In this document: in pieces, positions 24,448-33,640 of the stretch
Numbering within the stretch: the stretch's first letter is position 1
How the letters are laid out: each line of letters begins with the position of its first letter
NCBI GenBank assembly: GCA_900547995.1
Contig: URIY01000003.1
Span: 1-54,492 of the forward strand
Reading direction: 5' to 3'
Origin: an uncultured Mycoplasmatota bacterium
GTDB taxonomy: Bacteria; Bacillota_I; Bacilli_A; RF39; UBA660
Length of the DNA stretch: 54,492 bases
Program-made: the position numbers and the translations under genes
Notes under the pieces: generated by a model
Databases searched by the model: none
The model's input: the letters and a program-made list of their open reading frames with translations, nothing else
Told to the model about the DNA's origin: nothing

Positions 24448-26116
24448 TTCTCTTTATATCCATTATAACGGGTAAAATAATAGGTTTGCGACCTGTTTGT
24501 TCATATATGTAACTAGATAATTGTGTAATTATTTCAGCTTTAATATCACTAAATCCAACATTACTATTTAATTTAGATAAAATAGCACTCTTGCTTATTT
24601 CTTCTAATTTTTTTAGTAATGCTTCATTTTCATTAACAAGAACAAAACCTCTTGTTGTAATATTTGGATTTGTTAATAATTGTTTATTAGCAATATCAAT
24701 ATTTGTTATAACAACAACAATACCATCACTAGCCATTATTTTTCTATCTTTAATAACAGCACCACCAACATCACCAATTCTGTTTCCATCAACATAAATA
24801 TCGTTTGCTATGACAGATTCTCCTCTAGTAACAACACCTTTATTTATATTAAGAACATCACCATTTCCTAAAACAAAAGTATTTTCTTTTGGAATTCCAC
24901 AGTCAATTGCTACATCAGCATGACTTTTTAGCATCCTATATTCACCATGGAATGGCATAAAATATTTTGGTTTAATTAAGTGTATCATTAGTTTTAATTC
25001 TTCTTTATTACCATGTCCTGATGTATGAATATCAGATAAAGATGTATTTGTATAAACTTCAACACCTTTTAGGTATAATTTGTTAATAGTTCTAGAGATA
25101 CTAAGTGCATTACCTGGTATGGCAGATGATGAGAAGATAACAACATCATCTTGTTGCAACTTAATTTGTTTATGACTTCCGTTTGCAATTCTTGTTAAAG
25201 CAGCAAGTGGTTCCCCTTGACTACCTGTACACAAAATACATACCTCGTTTGGTTTAAGTGATTTAGATTCTTCAGGTGTAATAAATATTTCCTTATTCTT
25301 AATATATCCACCCTCAATTGAAATCTCAATATTTGTTTCCATACTTCTACCGAATGTTACTATTTTGCGGTTATTTCTTTTACACGTATCAACAATATGT
25401 TTTAATCTATATATATTTGACGCAAATGTAGCAATAATAATTCGGCCCTTATGTTTTGTAAATATTTCTGATAATGCTTCATCAACTCTAGATTCACTTG
25501 CAGACATTCCTTCATTTAATGCATTTGTACTATCACTTAAAAGTAGTGTAACACCACGGCTTCCAATTTCAGCCATTTTATGTAAATTAGCCATTGGACC
25601 AATAGGTGTAAAGTCAAATTTAAAGTCTCCTGTTGTTACAACAATACCATCAGGTGTTGTTATACATATACCATGTGAATCAGGTATAGAGTGTGTTGTT
25701 CTAAAAAATTCAACCTGTATATTTTTAAATTTAACTTTTGTTTTTTCCGTATAAATCATTAAGTTTTTATATTTAATGCCTCTCTCTTCAAGTTTCTTTC
25801 TAATTAGTCCAACTGCTTGATTAGGTGCATAAATATAAGGAATATTAACCGTTTGCAATAAAAAAGGTATACCACCAATATGGTCTTCATGACCATGTGT
25901 TATAAAAAGTGCTTTAATTTTCTTTTCATTTTGTTTTAAAAATGTAAAATCTGGGATAACATAATCAATACCCATTAATTCACCAGCAGGAAAAGTAATT
26001 CCTACATCCGTTATAATTATTTCATCTCCATGCATTACGCAATACATGTTTTTTCCAACTTCACCAAGTCCACCTAGGGCAAAAACCTTAGTTCCGTTGT
26101 TTTTACTAAAATTCAT
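24425..26116 (-). CDS. rnj: Ribonuclease J
   Basis: RNase J is the low-GC Gram-positive endo- and 5'-3' exoribonuclease of mRNA decay and rRNA maturation. The 563-residue protein has a metallo-beta-lactamase core with THGHEDHIGG (zinc ligands), TTGDFKFD, the beta-CASP region (IATFASNIYRLKHI, GRSMETNI, CTGSQGEP, IPGNALSISRTINKLY), HTSGHG and PFHGEYRML, and the RNase J C-terminal domain. ATG 26116 is chosen because AAAGGAG precedes it on the minus strand; the frame is open to 26158 without a ribosome site. J1 and J2 cannot be separated by eye. Its end lies in the duplicated terminator. Confidence 0.95.
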   Translation of the reverse strand: MNFSKNNGTKVFALGGLGEVGKNMYCVMHGDEIIITDVGITFPAGELMGIDYVIPDFTFLKQNEKKIKALFITHGHEDHIGGIPFLLQTVNIPYIYAPNQAVGLIRKKLEERGIKYKNLMIYTEKTKVKFKNIQVEFFRTTHSIPDSHGICITTPDGIVVTTGDFKFDFTPIGPMANLHKMAEIGSRGVTLLLSDSTNALNEGMSASESRVDEALSEIFTKHKGRIIIATFASNIYRLKHIVDTCKRNNRKIVTFGRSMETNIEISIEGGYIKNKEIFITPEESKSLKPNEVCILCTGSQGEPLAALTRIANGSHKQIKLQQDDVVIFSSSAIPGNALSISRTINKLYLKGVEVYTNTSLSDIHTSGHGNKEELKLMIHLIKPKYFMPFHGEYRMLKSHADVAIDCGIPKENTFVLGNGDVLNINKGVVTRGESVIANDIYVDGNRIGDVGGAVIKDRKIMASDGIVVVITNIDIANKQLLTNPNITTRGFVLVNENEALLKKLEEISKSAILSKLNSNVGFSDIKAEIITQLSSYIYEQTGRKPIILPVIMDIKRKKDTSSN

Positions 26117-26156
26117 AAAAACTCCTTTCTTTTCATAGTTGATACGTAACTTAATC

Positions 26157-26185
26157 ATTATAACTTTTTTTTGTGATTTTGTCTA
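26157..26185 (-). promoter_or_regulatory. Promoter of rnj, overlapping a divergent promoter
   Basis: On the minus strand TAGACA (26185-26180) and TATAAT (26162-26157) are spaced by 17 bp. The region overlaps the plus-strand promoter of the gene at 26217. Confidence 0.65.
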
Positions 26186-26198
26186 GATATGTTATAAT
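26171..26198 (+). promoter_or_regulatory. Promoter of the unknown gene at 26217
   Basis: TTGTGA at 26171-26176 and TATAAT at 26193-26198 are spaced by 16 bp, with TG one base before the -10 box. Confidence 0.6.
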
Positions 26199-26216
26199 GA
26201 ATTTGGTGAAAAATAT

Positions 26217-27959
26217 ATGATTAGTATTGACAAAATATTAAAACTGGAAAATATAAATAATTATATTCTATCATTAAATACAAATGAAAGAGTAGTTATT
26301 TTAAAGAATGACATGGTTAGAGATTATTATTTAGAGGACTATAATAATTCAAAATTCAAAAAGCTTATATTAGATTTACCTAATGATGAAATATTAGAGT
26401 TTATTGATGATGAAATGATAAATAAAATTTTAAGTAATGATAATTGTAAAAAAATAATGTATGAAATTCTTTATAATGTTTCATCAAAATTTACTAATAT
26501 AATATTTCAAAATGAAAAAATGATAGAAAGAATAGTAAATGATGATGAGTTACACACATACATTTTACATTTACGTGGTAATATTACAGAAAAACTATTT
26601 AATTATATTATCAAAATAGATAAAATAAGTGTTTTAGAGTATTTAAATCCTACTGATTTCAATAGACTTTTGGAAAGAGAAGACATAAAGAATAAAATAA
26701 AAATAATTGTTAGTGATGAATTATTAAAAAAAATACCTTCAACAGCCTTAAGTAAATTATTATTTGATTCATATTTTAGATCAAAACTTTCAAAAATGAA
26801 AATAGATGATATATACTTTAAGATAAAAAAGGGTTTAATACTTCCCAATTTTTATATGTATGATGAGGATTTTATTTTCAAATTTATAAATATTACCAAT
26901 ATACCTATGAGAAGAATTTATATCAAAGCATTAATGAATAATAATTACTCTTTATATGAAATTATAAATAATAGATTAAAAGAAACATATGATAATAATA
27001 TTTTTAATGAATTAATTAATGAATATAATATGGTTACAAGAGCAAGTGATGATGAAGAGTTAAAAAGTAAAATTTGGTTACTATATTCAGATAAATGTTT
27101 ACAATTATTAATTGATAGATATTTTGAAGACTTTGATGGAAATGTTTTAACAAATATATGTACTATTTTAAATTTTAATAAAACAAATAATGTTATTTCA
27201 CCAGAAAGGTTAAAATATTATAATTTAATAATGAATTTTGATAAATATGATATTAATACTATGATAAAAATATATAAAATAATGCCTAAAGATATTGGAA
27301 CATGGTTATATGAAGATTTTAGAAAATGTCAAAATGTATCTTATGATCTTATAAATAAAGAAACTGTGGATATATCTAAACTAAAGGAAGAAAAAGTAGA
27401 TGGTATTTCAATATATGAATTAAATGGTGAAGAGTTTGTTCTGCTTGTTAATACATTAATTTATAGAAGAAGTGAAGATGACATCAAATGGGGTAATGAT
27501 AGAAGTAAAACATTGTCATTAACTCTAATTGGAAATGAAAGTTTAGGTACTTATAGGGAGCAAGATGAATATCTAATTGTTGGATTTAAAAATATTAATA
27601 TTAATGATATTATGCATGTATATCATAGTGATTCCTTTTCATCTTATGAGGATTCAACCAATAGGGTAAATGAAATATATACACCACATGAATTACTATC
27701 TAATACAAAAGGATATAATGAAATACTTGTTTCACAAGATGAAACGAAGAACACTCTATTAAAACCTGATTATGTAGTCTGTTATAATAAAGTTCTTGAA
27801 GAAGATATTAAGAGTGCTAAAAAATTAGGAAATATTCCTATTATTCTTATCAATACTAAATATTATTCTATGAAATATTCAGGGATAGAATATGAAGAAA
27901 ATAATTATGTAAGAGATATAGAGGACTTGTATTCATATGAATATAAAAAGGTAAAATAA
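26217..27959 (+). CDS. Large helical protein of unknown function
   Basis: The 580-residue protein is predicted soluble and has no family that I can name. The first 380 or so residues look like an all-helical repeat region (many leucine/isoleucine heptad-like stretches such as IIFQNEKMIERIVNDDEL and YIIKIDKISVLEYLNPTDF). From about residue 420 there is a separate mixed domain: SLTLIGNESLGTYREQDEYL, IMHVYHSDSFSSYED, LLKPDYVVCYNK and IPIILINTKYYSMKYSGI. This C-terminal part has the feel of a conserved domain shared by other gut Bacillota proteins. It has its own promoter, divergent from rnj, and ends 48 bases before ftsY. Its partner or substrate is unknown. Confidence 0.6.
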   Translation: MISIDKILKLENINNYILSLNTNERVVILKNDMVRDYYLEDYNNSKFKKLILDLPNDEILEFIDDEMINKILSNDNCKKIMYEILYNVSSKFTNIIFQNEKMIERIVNDDELHTYILHLRGNITEKLFNYIIKIDKISVLEYLNPTDFNRLLEREDIKNKIKIIVSDELLKKIPSTALSKLLFDSYFRSKLSKMKIDDIYFKIKKGLILPNFYMYDEDFIFKFINITNIPMRRIYIKALMNNNYSLYEIINNRLKETYDNNIFNELINEYNMVTRASDDEELKSKIWLLYSDKCLQLLIDRYFEDFDGNVLTNICTILNFNKTNNVISPERLKYYNLIMNFDKYDINTMIKIYKIMPKDIGTWLYEDFRKCQNVSYDLINKETVDISKLKEEKVDGISIYELNGEEFVLLVNTLIYRRSEDDIKWGNDRSKTLSLTLIGNESLGTYREQDEYLIVGFKNININDIMHVYHSDSFSSYEDSTNRVNEIYTPHELLSNTKGYNEILVSQDETKNTLLKPDYVVCYNKVLEEDIKSAKKLGNIPIILINTKYYSMKYSGIEYEENNYVRDIEDLYSYEYKKVK

Positions 27960-28007
27960 ACTAGTAATTTTAATGAAATTAGTGTAAAATGATAGATAGG
28001 TGATAGT

Positions 28008-29000
28008 ATGGGATTATTTGACAAATTTAAAAACATCTTTACTAAAGAAAAAAAAGATATAGAAGAGATTAATAATTATGAAAAAGGTCTTGAAAAAACA
28101 AGAGAAAACTTTTCATCTAAATTAAGTGTTCTTAGTAAAAAACATAAAAAACTAGATGATTCATATTTTGAAGATTTAGAAGAAATAATGATAGAAGCTG
28201 ATATTGGCGTTAATACCGTTATTAAAATGATTGAAAAATTAAGAAAACGCGTTAAAGATGAAAATATTATTGATATAGATGATTTAAAAGAAATCATAGT
28301 TGATGAAATGTTTATTATATATGTAAATAATCAAGTAATTTCAAATAAAATTAATTATTCAAAAAATGAAAACCCAACCGTTATTTTATTTGTTGGTGTA
28401 AATGGTGTTGGTAAAACGACATCTATTGGTAAAATGGCATATAAATTAAAAAATGAGGGCAAAAAAGTTTTACTAGTTGCAGGTGATACTTTTAGAGCAG
28501 GCGCTATTGAACAAATAATTGATTGGGGAGAACAAACTGATTGCCCAGTTATTTATAAAGAAAATGCCGATCCAGCAAGTGTTGTATTTGAAGGAATAAC
28601 AAAAGCAAAAAATGAGGAATATGATGTTGTTCTTGTCGATACAGCAGGAAGACTTCAAAATAAAGTTAATTTGATGAAGGAACTTGAAAAAATAAACAAA
28701 GTAATTAGTAATATTATACCTGAAGCACCTCATGAGACTCTTTTAGTTATTGATGCGACTACAGGGCAAAATGGAATTAGTCAAGCCAAAAGTTTTAAAG
28801 AAATTACTAATATTACAGGAATCGTTTTAACCAAATTAGATGGTACGGCTAAAGGTGGAATTGTTCTTGCTATAAAAGATAGTGTTGATATACCTGTTAA
28901 GTATGTAGGTCTTGGTGAAAAATATAATGATTTTAGTGTATTTGATATAGAAAAATATATATATGGATTATTTAAGGATATGGTGAAAAATGAAGAATAA
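28008..29000 (+). CDS. ftsY: Signal recognition particle receptor FtsY
   Basis: FtsY docks the SRP-ribosome complex at the membrane and activates Ffh GTPase. The 330-residue protein has a short charged N-region, the NG helical bundle, G1 GVNGVGKTTSIGKMA (about residues 129-143), the AGDTFRAGAIEQ insertion box, DTAGRLQNKVNLM, TKLDGTAKGG, and the closing GLGEKYNDFSVFD motif. The long acidic A domain of proteobacteria is missing, as in Bacillus. An AGGTGATAGT site precedes the ATG. The end overlaps the small membrane protein gene by 11 bases. Confidence 0.97.
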   Translation: MGLFDKFKNIFTKEKKDIEEINNYEKGLEKTRENFSSKLSVLSKKHKKLDDSYFEDLEEIMIEADIGVNTVIKMIEKLRKRVKDENIIDIDDLKEIIVDEMFIIYVNNQVISNKINYSKNENPTVILFVGVNGVGKTTSIGKMAYKLKNEGKKVLLVAGDTFRAGAIEQIIDWGEQTDCPVIYKENADPASVVFEGITKAKNEEYDVVLVDTAGRLQNKVNLMKELEKINKVISNIIPEAPHETLLVIDATTGQNGISQAKSFKEITNITGIVLTKLDGTAKGGIVLAIKDSVDIPVKYVGLGEKYNDFSVFDIEKYIYGLFKDMVKNEE

Positions 29001-29256
29001 TAAAAAAGAAATTACTAATGTTTTCTTAATAGCTCAATTAATATTATCAATATTTGCTGTTGTATTTCTAATTATTTCTATTTTTGAACCTAGTTTTTAC
29101 TATGCAGTAGAAGTAATTTTAGCCCTTACATTGTTTGTTATGGCTTATAATAATAAAACATTATATAAAAGAAAATATATGACAATTATCTATGGATTAT
29201 TTGGGTTATTCTTATTTGTAAGTGGTCTTATTGGTGTTATAAATGGAAGAGTATAA
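28990..29256 (+). CDS. Small membrane protein in the ftsY-ylxM operon
   Basis: The 88-residue protein has three hydrophobic segments (about residues 10-30, 35-52 and 63-85) separated by short basic loops (NNKTLYKRKY). No family is recognised. It overlaps ftsY by 11 bases and ylxM by 14 bases, so all three are translated as one block. A role linked with membrane targeting is possible from context only. Confidence 0.6.
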   Translation: MKNNKKEITNVFLIAQLILSIFAVVFLIISIFEPSFYYAVEVILALTLFVMAYNNKTLYKRKYMTIIYGLFGLFLFVSGLIGVINGRV

Positions 29257-29545
29257 TTTATATATTATTTCATTATATGATATATATAACAGTCTTTTAA
29301 CAGATAAGCAAAAACTATATTTTGAAGATTATTACTTTAATAATTTAAGTTTATCAGAAATGAGTGAAAACTATGAAGTTAGTAGAAATGCTATACATAA
29401 ACAAATAAAAGAAGTAAATAGTAAATTAGAAGATTTTGAATTAAAACTTAAAATAAAAGAAAAGAATATAAAATTAAAAGAATTAATTAATAAAATAGAT
29501 GATTCTAAGTTAAGATTAGAATTAGAAAAAATAATTGAAGAATAA
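29243..29545 (+). CDS. ylxM: YlxM/UPF0122 helix-turn-helix protein
   Basis: YlxM is a small protein coded with SRP genes in Gram-positives. In streptococci it binds the SRP RNA-Ffh complex and modulates its GTPase. The 100-residue protein has the signature YNSLLTDKQKLYFEDYYFNNLSLSEMSENYEVSRNAIHKQIKE, a sigma-70 region 4-like helix-turn-helix, followed by a charged helix. It overlaps the preceding membrane protein gene. Here it is separated from ffh by the HerA cluster, whereas in Bacillus it sits next to ffh. Confidence 0.88.
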   Translation: MEEYNLYIISLYDIYNSLLTDKQKLYFEDYYFNNLSLSEMSENYEVSRNAIHKQIKEVNSKLEDFELKLKIKEKNIKLKELINKIDDSKLRLELEKIIEE

Positions 29546-29560
29546 AAGGGAGTTAATAAT

Positions 29561-31312
29561 ATGTTTGGTAAAATAGTTTATATGAATAATAATGTAGCCC
29601 ATATAAAATTAACAAGTGGTATGGATGCTGCATCTAATTTAATGAATATGCATGTTGTTTTTGAAGATCAAGATAGTAAATTTGTTGCTGAAGTTGAAGA
29701 TGTAAGTGAGGATTTGATTAAAGTTATTTTTTTAGGTGAATTTGTAAATAATCGTTTTGTTGGAGGTATTATTCGTAAACCACCACTTACATCTAGTTTA
29801 AGATTAATAAATGAGAGTGAACTTGACCTAATATTAAGTGATAATGAAAATGGCTTTCAAATTGGTATTTCACCACTTTATAATAATCATCCAATTACTG
29901 CAAGTATAAATTCTTTATTTGGTCATCATATGGCTGTATTTGGAAATACTGGTAGTGGTAAATCTTGTTCTTTTGCCAGCATACTACAAAGTATTTTTAA
30001 AGCACCTAATATGCTTCCATATAATGCCAATTTTTTAGTTTTTGATACATATGGGGAATATCGTTATGCTTTTAGGGATTTAAACAAATATAATCCTAAT
30101 TTAAATTTTAAAGTATATACAACTAATAAAAAAGATGGATGTGAATTACTTAGAATACCATTATGGCTTTTAAATGTTGACGATATGGCATTACTTCTTG
30201 GAGCGACAGAACATTCACAATTAACTATCATTGAGAGAATGTTAAAAATTGTATCTATTTTTTCACAATCTGATGAGAAATCAGAAGATTATAAAAATCA
30301 TTTACTTGCTAAAGCCATAATGTCTGTTTTATATTCTAATCAACCAGCAGCTGCTAAAAGAAACGATATTTTTTCTTTGGTATCAACTTGTACAACTAGT
30401 AAGTTTAATCTTGAAGCACCAGTTCCAGGTCTTGGATATGTAAGAAAATTTAGAGAATGTTTTTTAATTAATAGAGAAGGTGGCTTTTCTGAAAGTAATA
30501 TTTTAACTGAATATGTTAGTAGTTTTATAAAAGATGACTTAGATAAATATGATCCTGAAACAACTAATTTTTATACACTTGAAGATTTGGAAAAGGCCCT
30601 TGATTATACGCTTATTTCAGAAGGATTACTTCAAAATGAAAAGGCTTATAGTTCAGCTATTACTCTAAAAGTTAAGTTACATTCTATTGTAATTGGAGAA
30701 TATGCAGATTATTTTAAATATGATAAATATATAAACTTAGATAGTTATGTTGCTAGTCTTGTTAATTGTAATGGAAGAAAAGCTCAAATTGTTGATTTTA
30801 ATTTGGAAGATGTTGATGATTGGTTTGGAAGAGTTATTACTAAAATATATTCACATATGGTATTTGATTTTGTAAAAAAACTTCCTAATCGTGCTTCAAT
30901 ACCCTTTCATATCTTCTTAGAGGAAGCTCATAGGTATGTTCGTAATGATAATGACGCTAATTTAATTGGATATAATATTTTTGAAAGGATTGCTAAAGAG
31001 GGAAGAAAATTTGGTATTATTTTAAGTTTAATATCTCAAAGACCTGTTGAAATATCTGAAACAGTTGTTTCTCAGTGTTCAAACTTTTTAATATTTAGAA
31101 TTAACCATCCAAGGGATATTGATTATATCAAAAGAATGCTTCCAAATATTAATGCTGAAATTGTTGAAAAACCAAAGAGTTTTCATCCAGGAGTATGTGT
31201 AGCTTTTGGTAGTGCTTTTAAAGTACCAGCCATAGTTAAAATACCAATGCCAAATCCAGCACCAGGTAGTTCAAACTGTGATGTATTTGCAAGATGGAAT
31301 GTAAAAAAATAA
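29561..31312 (+). CDS. HerA-like DNA translocase/ATPase (DUF87)
   Basis: HerA-type ATPases are hexameric pumps that move DNA, classically with the nuclease NurA in archaeal end resection and, in bacteria, within several defence systems. The 583-residue protein has a beta-barrel HAS domain at the N-terminus (residues 1-75, GKIVYMNNNVAHIKL), Walker A GNTGSGKS (128-135), the LVFDTYGEYRYAF segment, Walker B with IFLEEAHRYV (near residue 450), the sensor-like SLISQRPVEISETVVSQC, and the C-terminal RINHPRDIDYIKRMLP. No NurA gene is adjacent. Downstream lie four unknown genes in one operon. A GGGAGTT ribosome site lies in the 15-base gap after ylxM. Confidence 0.88.
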   Translation: MFGKIVYMNNNVAHIKLTSGMDAASNLMNMHVVFEDQDSKFVAEVEDVSEDLIKVIFLGEFVNNRFVGGIIRKPPLTSSLRLINESELDLILSDNENGFQIGISPLYNNHPITASINSLFGHHMAVFGNTGSGKSCSFASILQSIFKAPNMLPYNANFLVFDTYGEYRYAFRDLNKYNPNLNFKVYTTNKKDGCELLRIPLWLLNVDDMALLLGATEHSQLTIIERMLKIVSIFSQSDEKSEDYKNHLLAKAIMSVLYSNQPAAAKRNDIFSLVSTCTTSKFNLEAPVPGLGYVRKFRECFLINREGGFSESNILTEYVSSFIKDDLDKYDPETTNFYTLEDLEKALDYTLISEGLLQNEKAYSSAITLKVKLHSIVIGEYADYFKYDKYINLDSYVASLVNCNGRKAQIVDFNLEDVDDWFGRVITKIYSHMVFDFVKKLPNRASIPFHIFLEEAHRYVRNDNDANLIGYNIFERIAKEGRKFGIILSLISQRPVEISETVVSQCSNFLIFRINHPRDIDYIKRMLPNINAEIVEKPKSFHPGVCVAFGSAFKVPAIVKIPMPNPAPGSSNCDVFARWNVKK

Positions 31313-31328
31313 ACAAAAGAGGTGAAGT

Positions 31329-31721
31329 ATGAATATTTCATATGATGATATTAAAACCTATATAAGTAATTGTGATGATATTGAAAAATCAGCTCTTGCT
31401 ATAAAATTTTATAATATAAGTAAAAATTATAAAGATAAAAAAGAAAAAATTAATTTAATAAATATTAAGTCTGCTATTAATCGTATTTCTGAAGTTTATG
31501 AAAAGGAAAAGCAGAAATCAACATATCTTAGAGCAAATTATATTTTCATGAAAAATTTATACAATAATTTTCAAATTGATGATACAGAAAAAATAGATAC
31601 TTTATTATTAATGATTACTATCATGGAAGGATTATTAGACTTAAAGATTAGTTTCCAAGGCTATACAAAAAAGTATTTAGAAGGTATTATAAATAAAAAT
31701 GGAAAGATGAAAAGACTATGA
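31329..31721 (+). CDS. Unknown protein, second gene of the HerA cluster
   Basis: The 130-residue protein is soluble, helical and lysine-rich, with no motif that I recognise. An AGAGGTGAAG ribosome site precedes the ATG, 16 bases after the HerA gene. Its TGA stop overlaps the next ATG in an ATGA arrangement, so translation of the next gene is coupled. Tight coupling suggests that it works with the 640-residue protein that follows. Confidence 0.6.
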   Translation: MNISYDDIKTYISNCDDIEKSALAIKFYNISKNYKDKKEKINLINIKSAINRISEVYEKEKQKSTYLRANYIFMKNLYNNFQIDDTEKIDTLLLMITIMEGLLDLKISFQGYTKKYLEGIINKNGKMKRL

Positions 31722-33640
31722 ATAGATGGGAATTATTGAGACAAAGTATACAAGAACTAATTCAAAAATATGAGTTAAAACTTTATGATCTTGAAAGTTC
31801 AATTGATGATTGTGAAAAAATAAAATCTTTTCTTGATAGTTATAGTAAACAAAATTATGATATAAATTCTTTACTAAATATATCAAAAAACTCAGTCTTT
31901 AGTGATGAAGTAAAAAATTTAATTGAATTAATAAAGACGGAAATTGTTATTAAAAATTATGCCTTTTTAGAAAAACAATATGATGAGAAACATGCTGAAA
32001 TAGAGAAAAATATTCAAAAACTTCGCTCAAAATATCAACAAACAAATATAAATAATTCAAGGAATAATACATATAAGGAAGAATATGATTTTTATACTAA
32101 AATATACTCAATAATAGGTAATACTGGATTAACAGAAGTATGTTCTTTAGAAGCTCTTGATTTTTTAATTGATAATGTTGAAATGTTAAATATTGATGAT
32201 AAAGAAAAAGAACTTCTAGTACTTGAATTATCACAATCAAATGTTTCTTTAATGAAACAAAATATCGATACAGAGATTAAAAGGAATAATACAATAAAAG
32301 GATATACTAAGGTAATAGAAACTGAAGACAAGAATAGTAATATTACGGATATTGATTATAAATCATACATAGATAATGCAAAGAAAATAATTGAAGCAAA
32401 ACAAAATCTAAATAGTGAAGAAGTTAAACTTATACAATCTCAATTAAAAAAATGTAAGAGTTTTGAAGAAAGAAAAAAACTTTATAGTTCTACTAGTGAT
32501 TTTGATGTTTGTAAATTTGTAATTAGTTGGGATTTAGAAAATAATATTTTAAATAGTTTAAATAATGATAATTATCAGTTATTAATATCTATAATAGATT
32601 ATTATAATGAAATTTGTGAAAGAGAAAGATTAATAAATGAAGTTAATGGTAAAAGTATTTATCAATTACTTGAAGAAAATCACTTTTCTAGGGAATTAGA
32701 TCTTTTTCAAAAAAGTGAAGAAATGTCTAAATTATATAATGATTTTGTAGCCAATAGTTATAGATATGTTATAAATGATGATGAATTAGGTTTAGATAAA
32801 ATTCAAATAATATGTAAAAATTTAAATGATGATATTGGAGTCTTTAAAGTGGCTGTTAAATCTTATTTTGAAAATAATAAAAAAGATATTGAAGAATTTA
32901 ATTTTGGATGTAATTGTTTATTAGAAAAATATAATATGGCTATTGAATACGCTGATACACTAAAGGGTATAATGTCTCAAGACATCTCTAATAATGAAAA
33001 TCAAATACATGACAATACAGAGGATAATTTATTAAACAAAGATAATAAATCCATTTTAATTTTTATTTCAAGTGATGATAATGAAGTTTCGACAATGGAG
33101 AAAAACCTATTTGAAGATAAAGATAGAAGATATGAAAGTTTTGATGCCGTTAAAGACGGTTTAAATAAACTTATGAAAACAGGTGAAATGACAGCCGATG
33201 ACCACAGAGCAAAAACGGACAATTATTCGATAGAGTTTGTTAAAAAGTATCGATTAAAAGGATATAAATGTGGAAATTATCGTATAATTACAACAAGAAG
33301 AAATACTTGTATGGGACAAGTTTTAAAAGATTTTCCTGAAAATGTTTTTGTAAATCTTATTTTTTCAGCAGGTTATGGCGATTGTGGTGGCAGTCAAAAA
33401 GAGGCCGTATTTGATGCTGGATATAAGGAATGTTATGATAATAGAGGTAAAGTTGATGAAATTTTAGAATTAATTAATACTAAGTGGAATGAATTAACTG
33501 ATGATACTGAAAAACAACAAAAACTTACAAGATTAAAAGAAATAATGCATAATAGTCAAAAAATGTATGATCATTTCTTAAATACTAGTAAAGAAATAAA
33601 TGATAGTAGAAGGGGGCATAATTATGAAGGAATTAATTAA
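31718..33640 (+). CDS. Large coiled-coil-rich protein, third gene of the HerA cluster
   Basis: The 640-residue protein is soluble. Residues 1-110 look coiled-coil (IQELIQKYELKLYDLESSID, EKHAEIEKNIQKLRSKYQ). A central helical region follows. A distinct C-terminal domain lies at about 445-600 with IFISSDDNEVSTMEKNL, DDHRAKTDNYSIEFVKKYRL, GNYRIITTRRNTCMGQ and NLIFSAGYGDCGGSQ. The YKCGNYRII stretch after a basic helix is loosely like RelE-fold toxins, but this is a guess. It is joined by ATGA overlap to the upstream gene and overlaps the next gene by 17 bases. No family is recognised. Confidence 0.6.
   Translation: MNRWELLRQSIQELIQKYELKLYDLESSIDDCEKIKSFLDSYSKQNYDINSLLNISKNSVFSDEVKNLIELIKTEIVIKNYAFLEKQYDEKHAEIEKNIQKLRSKYQQTNINNSRNNTYKEEYDFYTKIYSIIGNTGLTEVCSLEALDFLIDNVEMLNIDDKEKELLVLELSQSNVSLMKQNIDTEIKRNNTIKGYTKVIETEDKNSNITDIDYKSYIDNAKKIIEAKQNLNSEEVKLIQSQLKKCKSFEERKKLYSSTSDFDVCKFVISWDLENNILNSLNNDNYQLLISIIDYYNEICERERLINEVNGKSIYQLLEENHFSRELDLFQKSEEMSKLYNDFVANSYRYVINDDELGLDKIQIICKNLNDDIGVFKVAVKSYFENNKKDIEEFNFGCNCLLEKYNMAIEYADTLKGIMSQDISNNENQIHDNTEDNLLNKDNKSILIFISSDDNEVSTMEKNLFEDKDRRYESFDAVKDGLNKLMKTGEMTADDHRAKTDNYSIEFVKKYRLKGYKCGNYRIITTRRNTCMGQVLKDFPENVFVNLIFSAGYGDCGGSQKEAVFDAGYKECYDNRGKVDEILELINTKWNELTDDTEKQQKLTRLKEIMHNSQKMYDHFLNTSKEINDSRRGHNYEGIN

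Noticed and set aside
24591..25754. Plus-strand open frames opposite RNase J
   Set aside because: They lie fully inside a well-conserved gene and encode low-complexity hydrophobic text.
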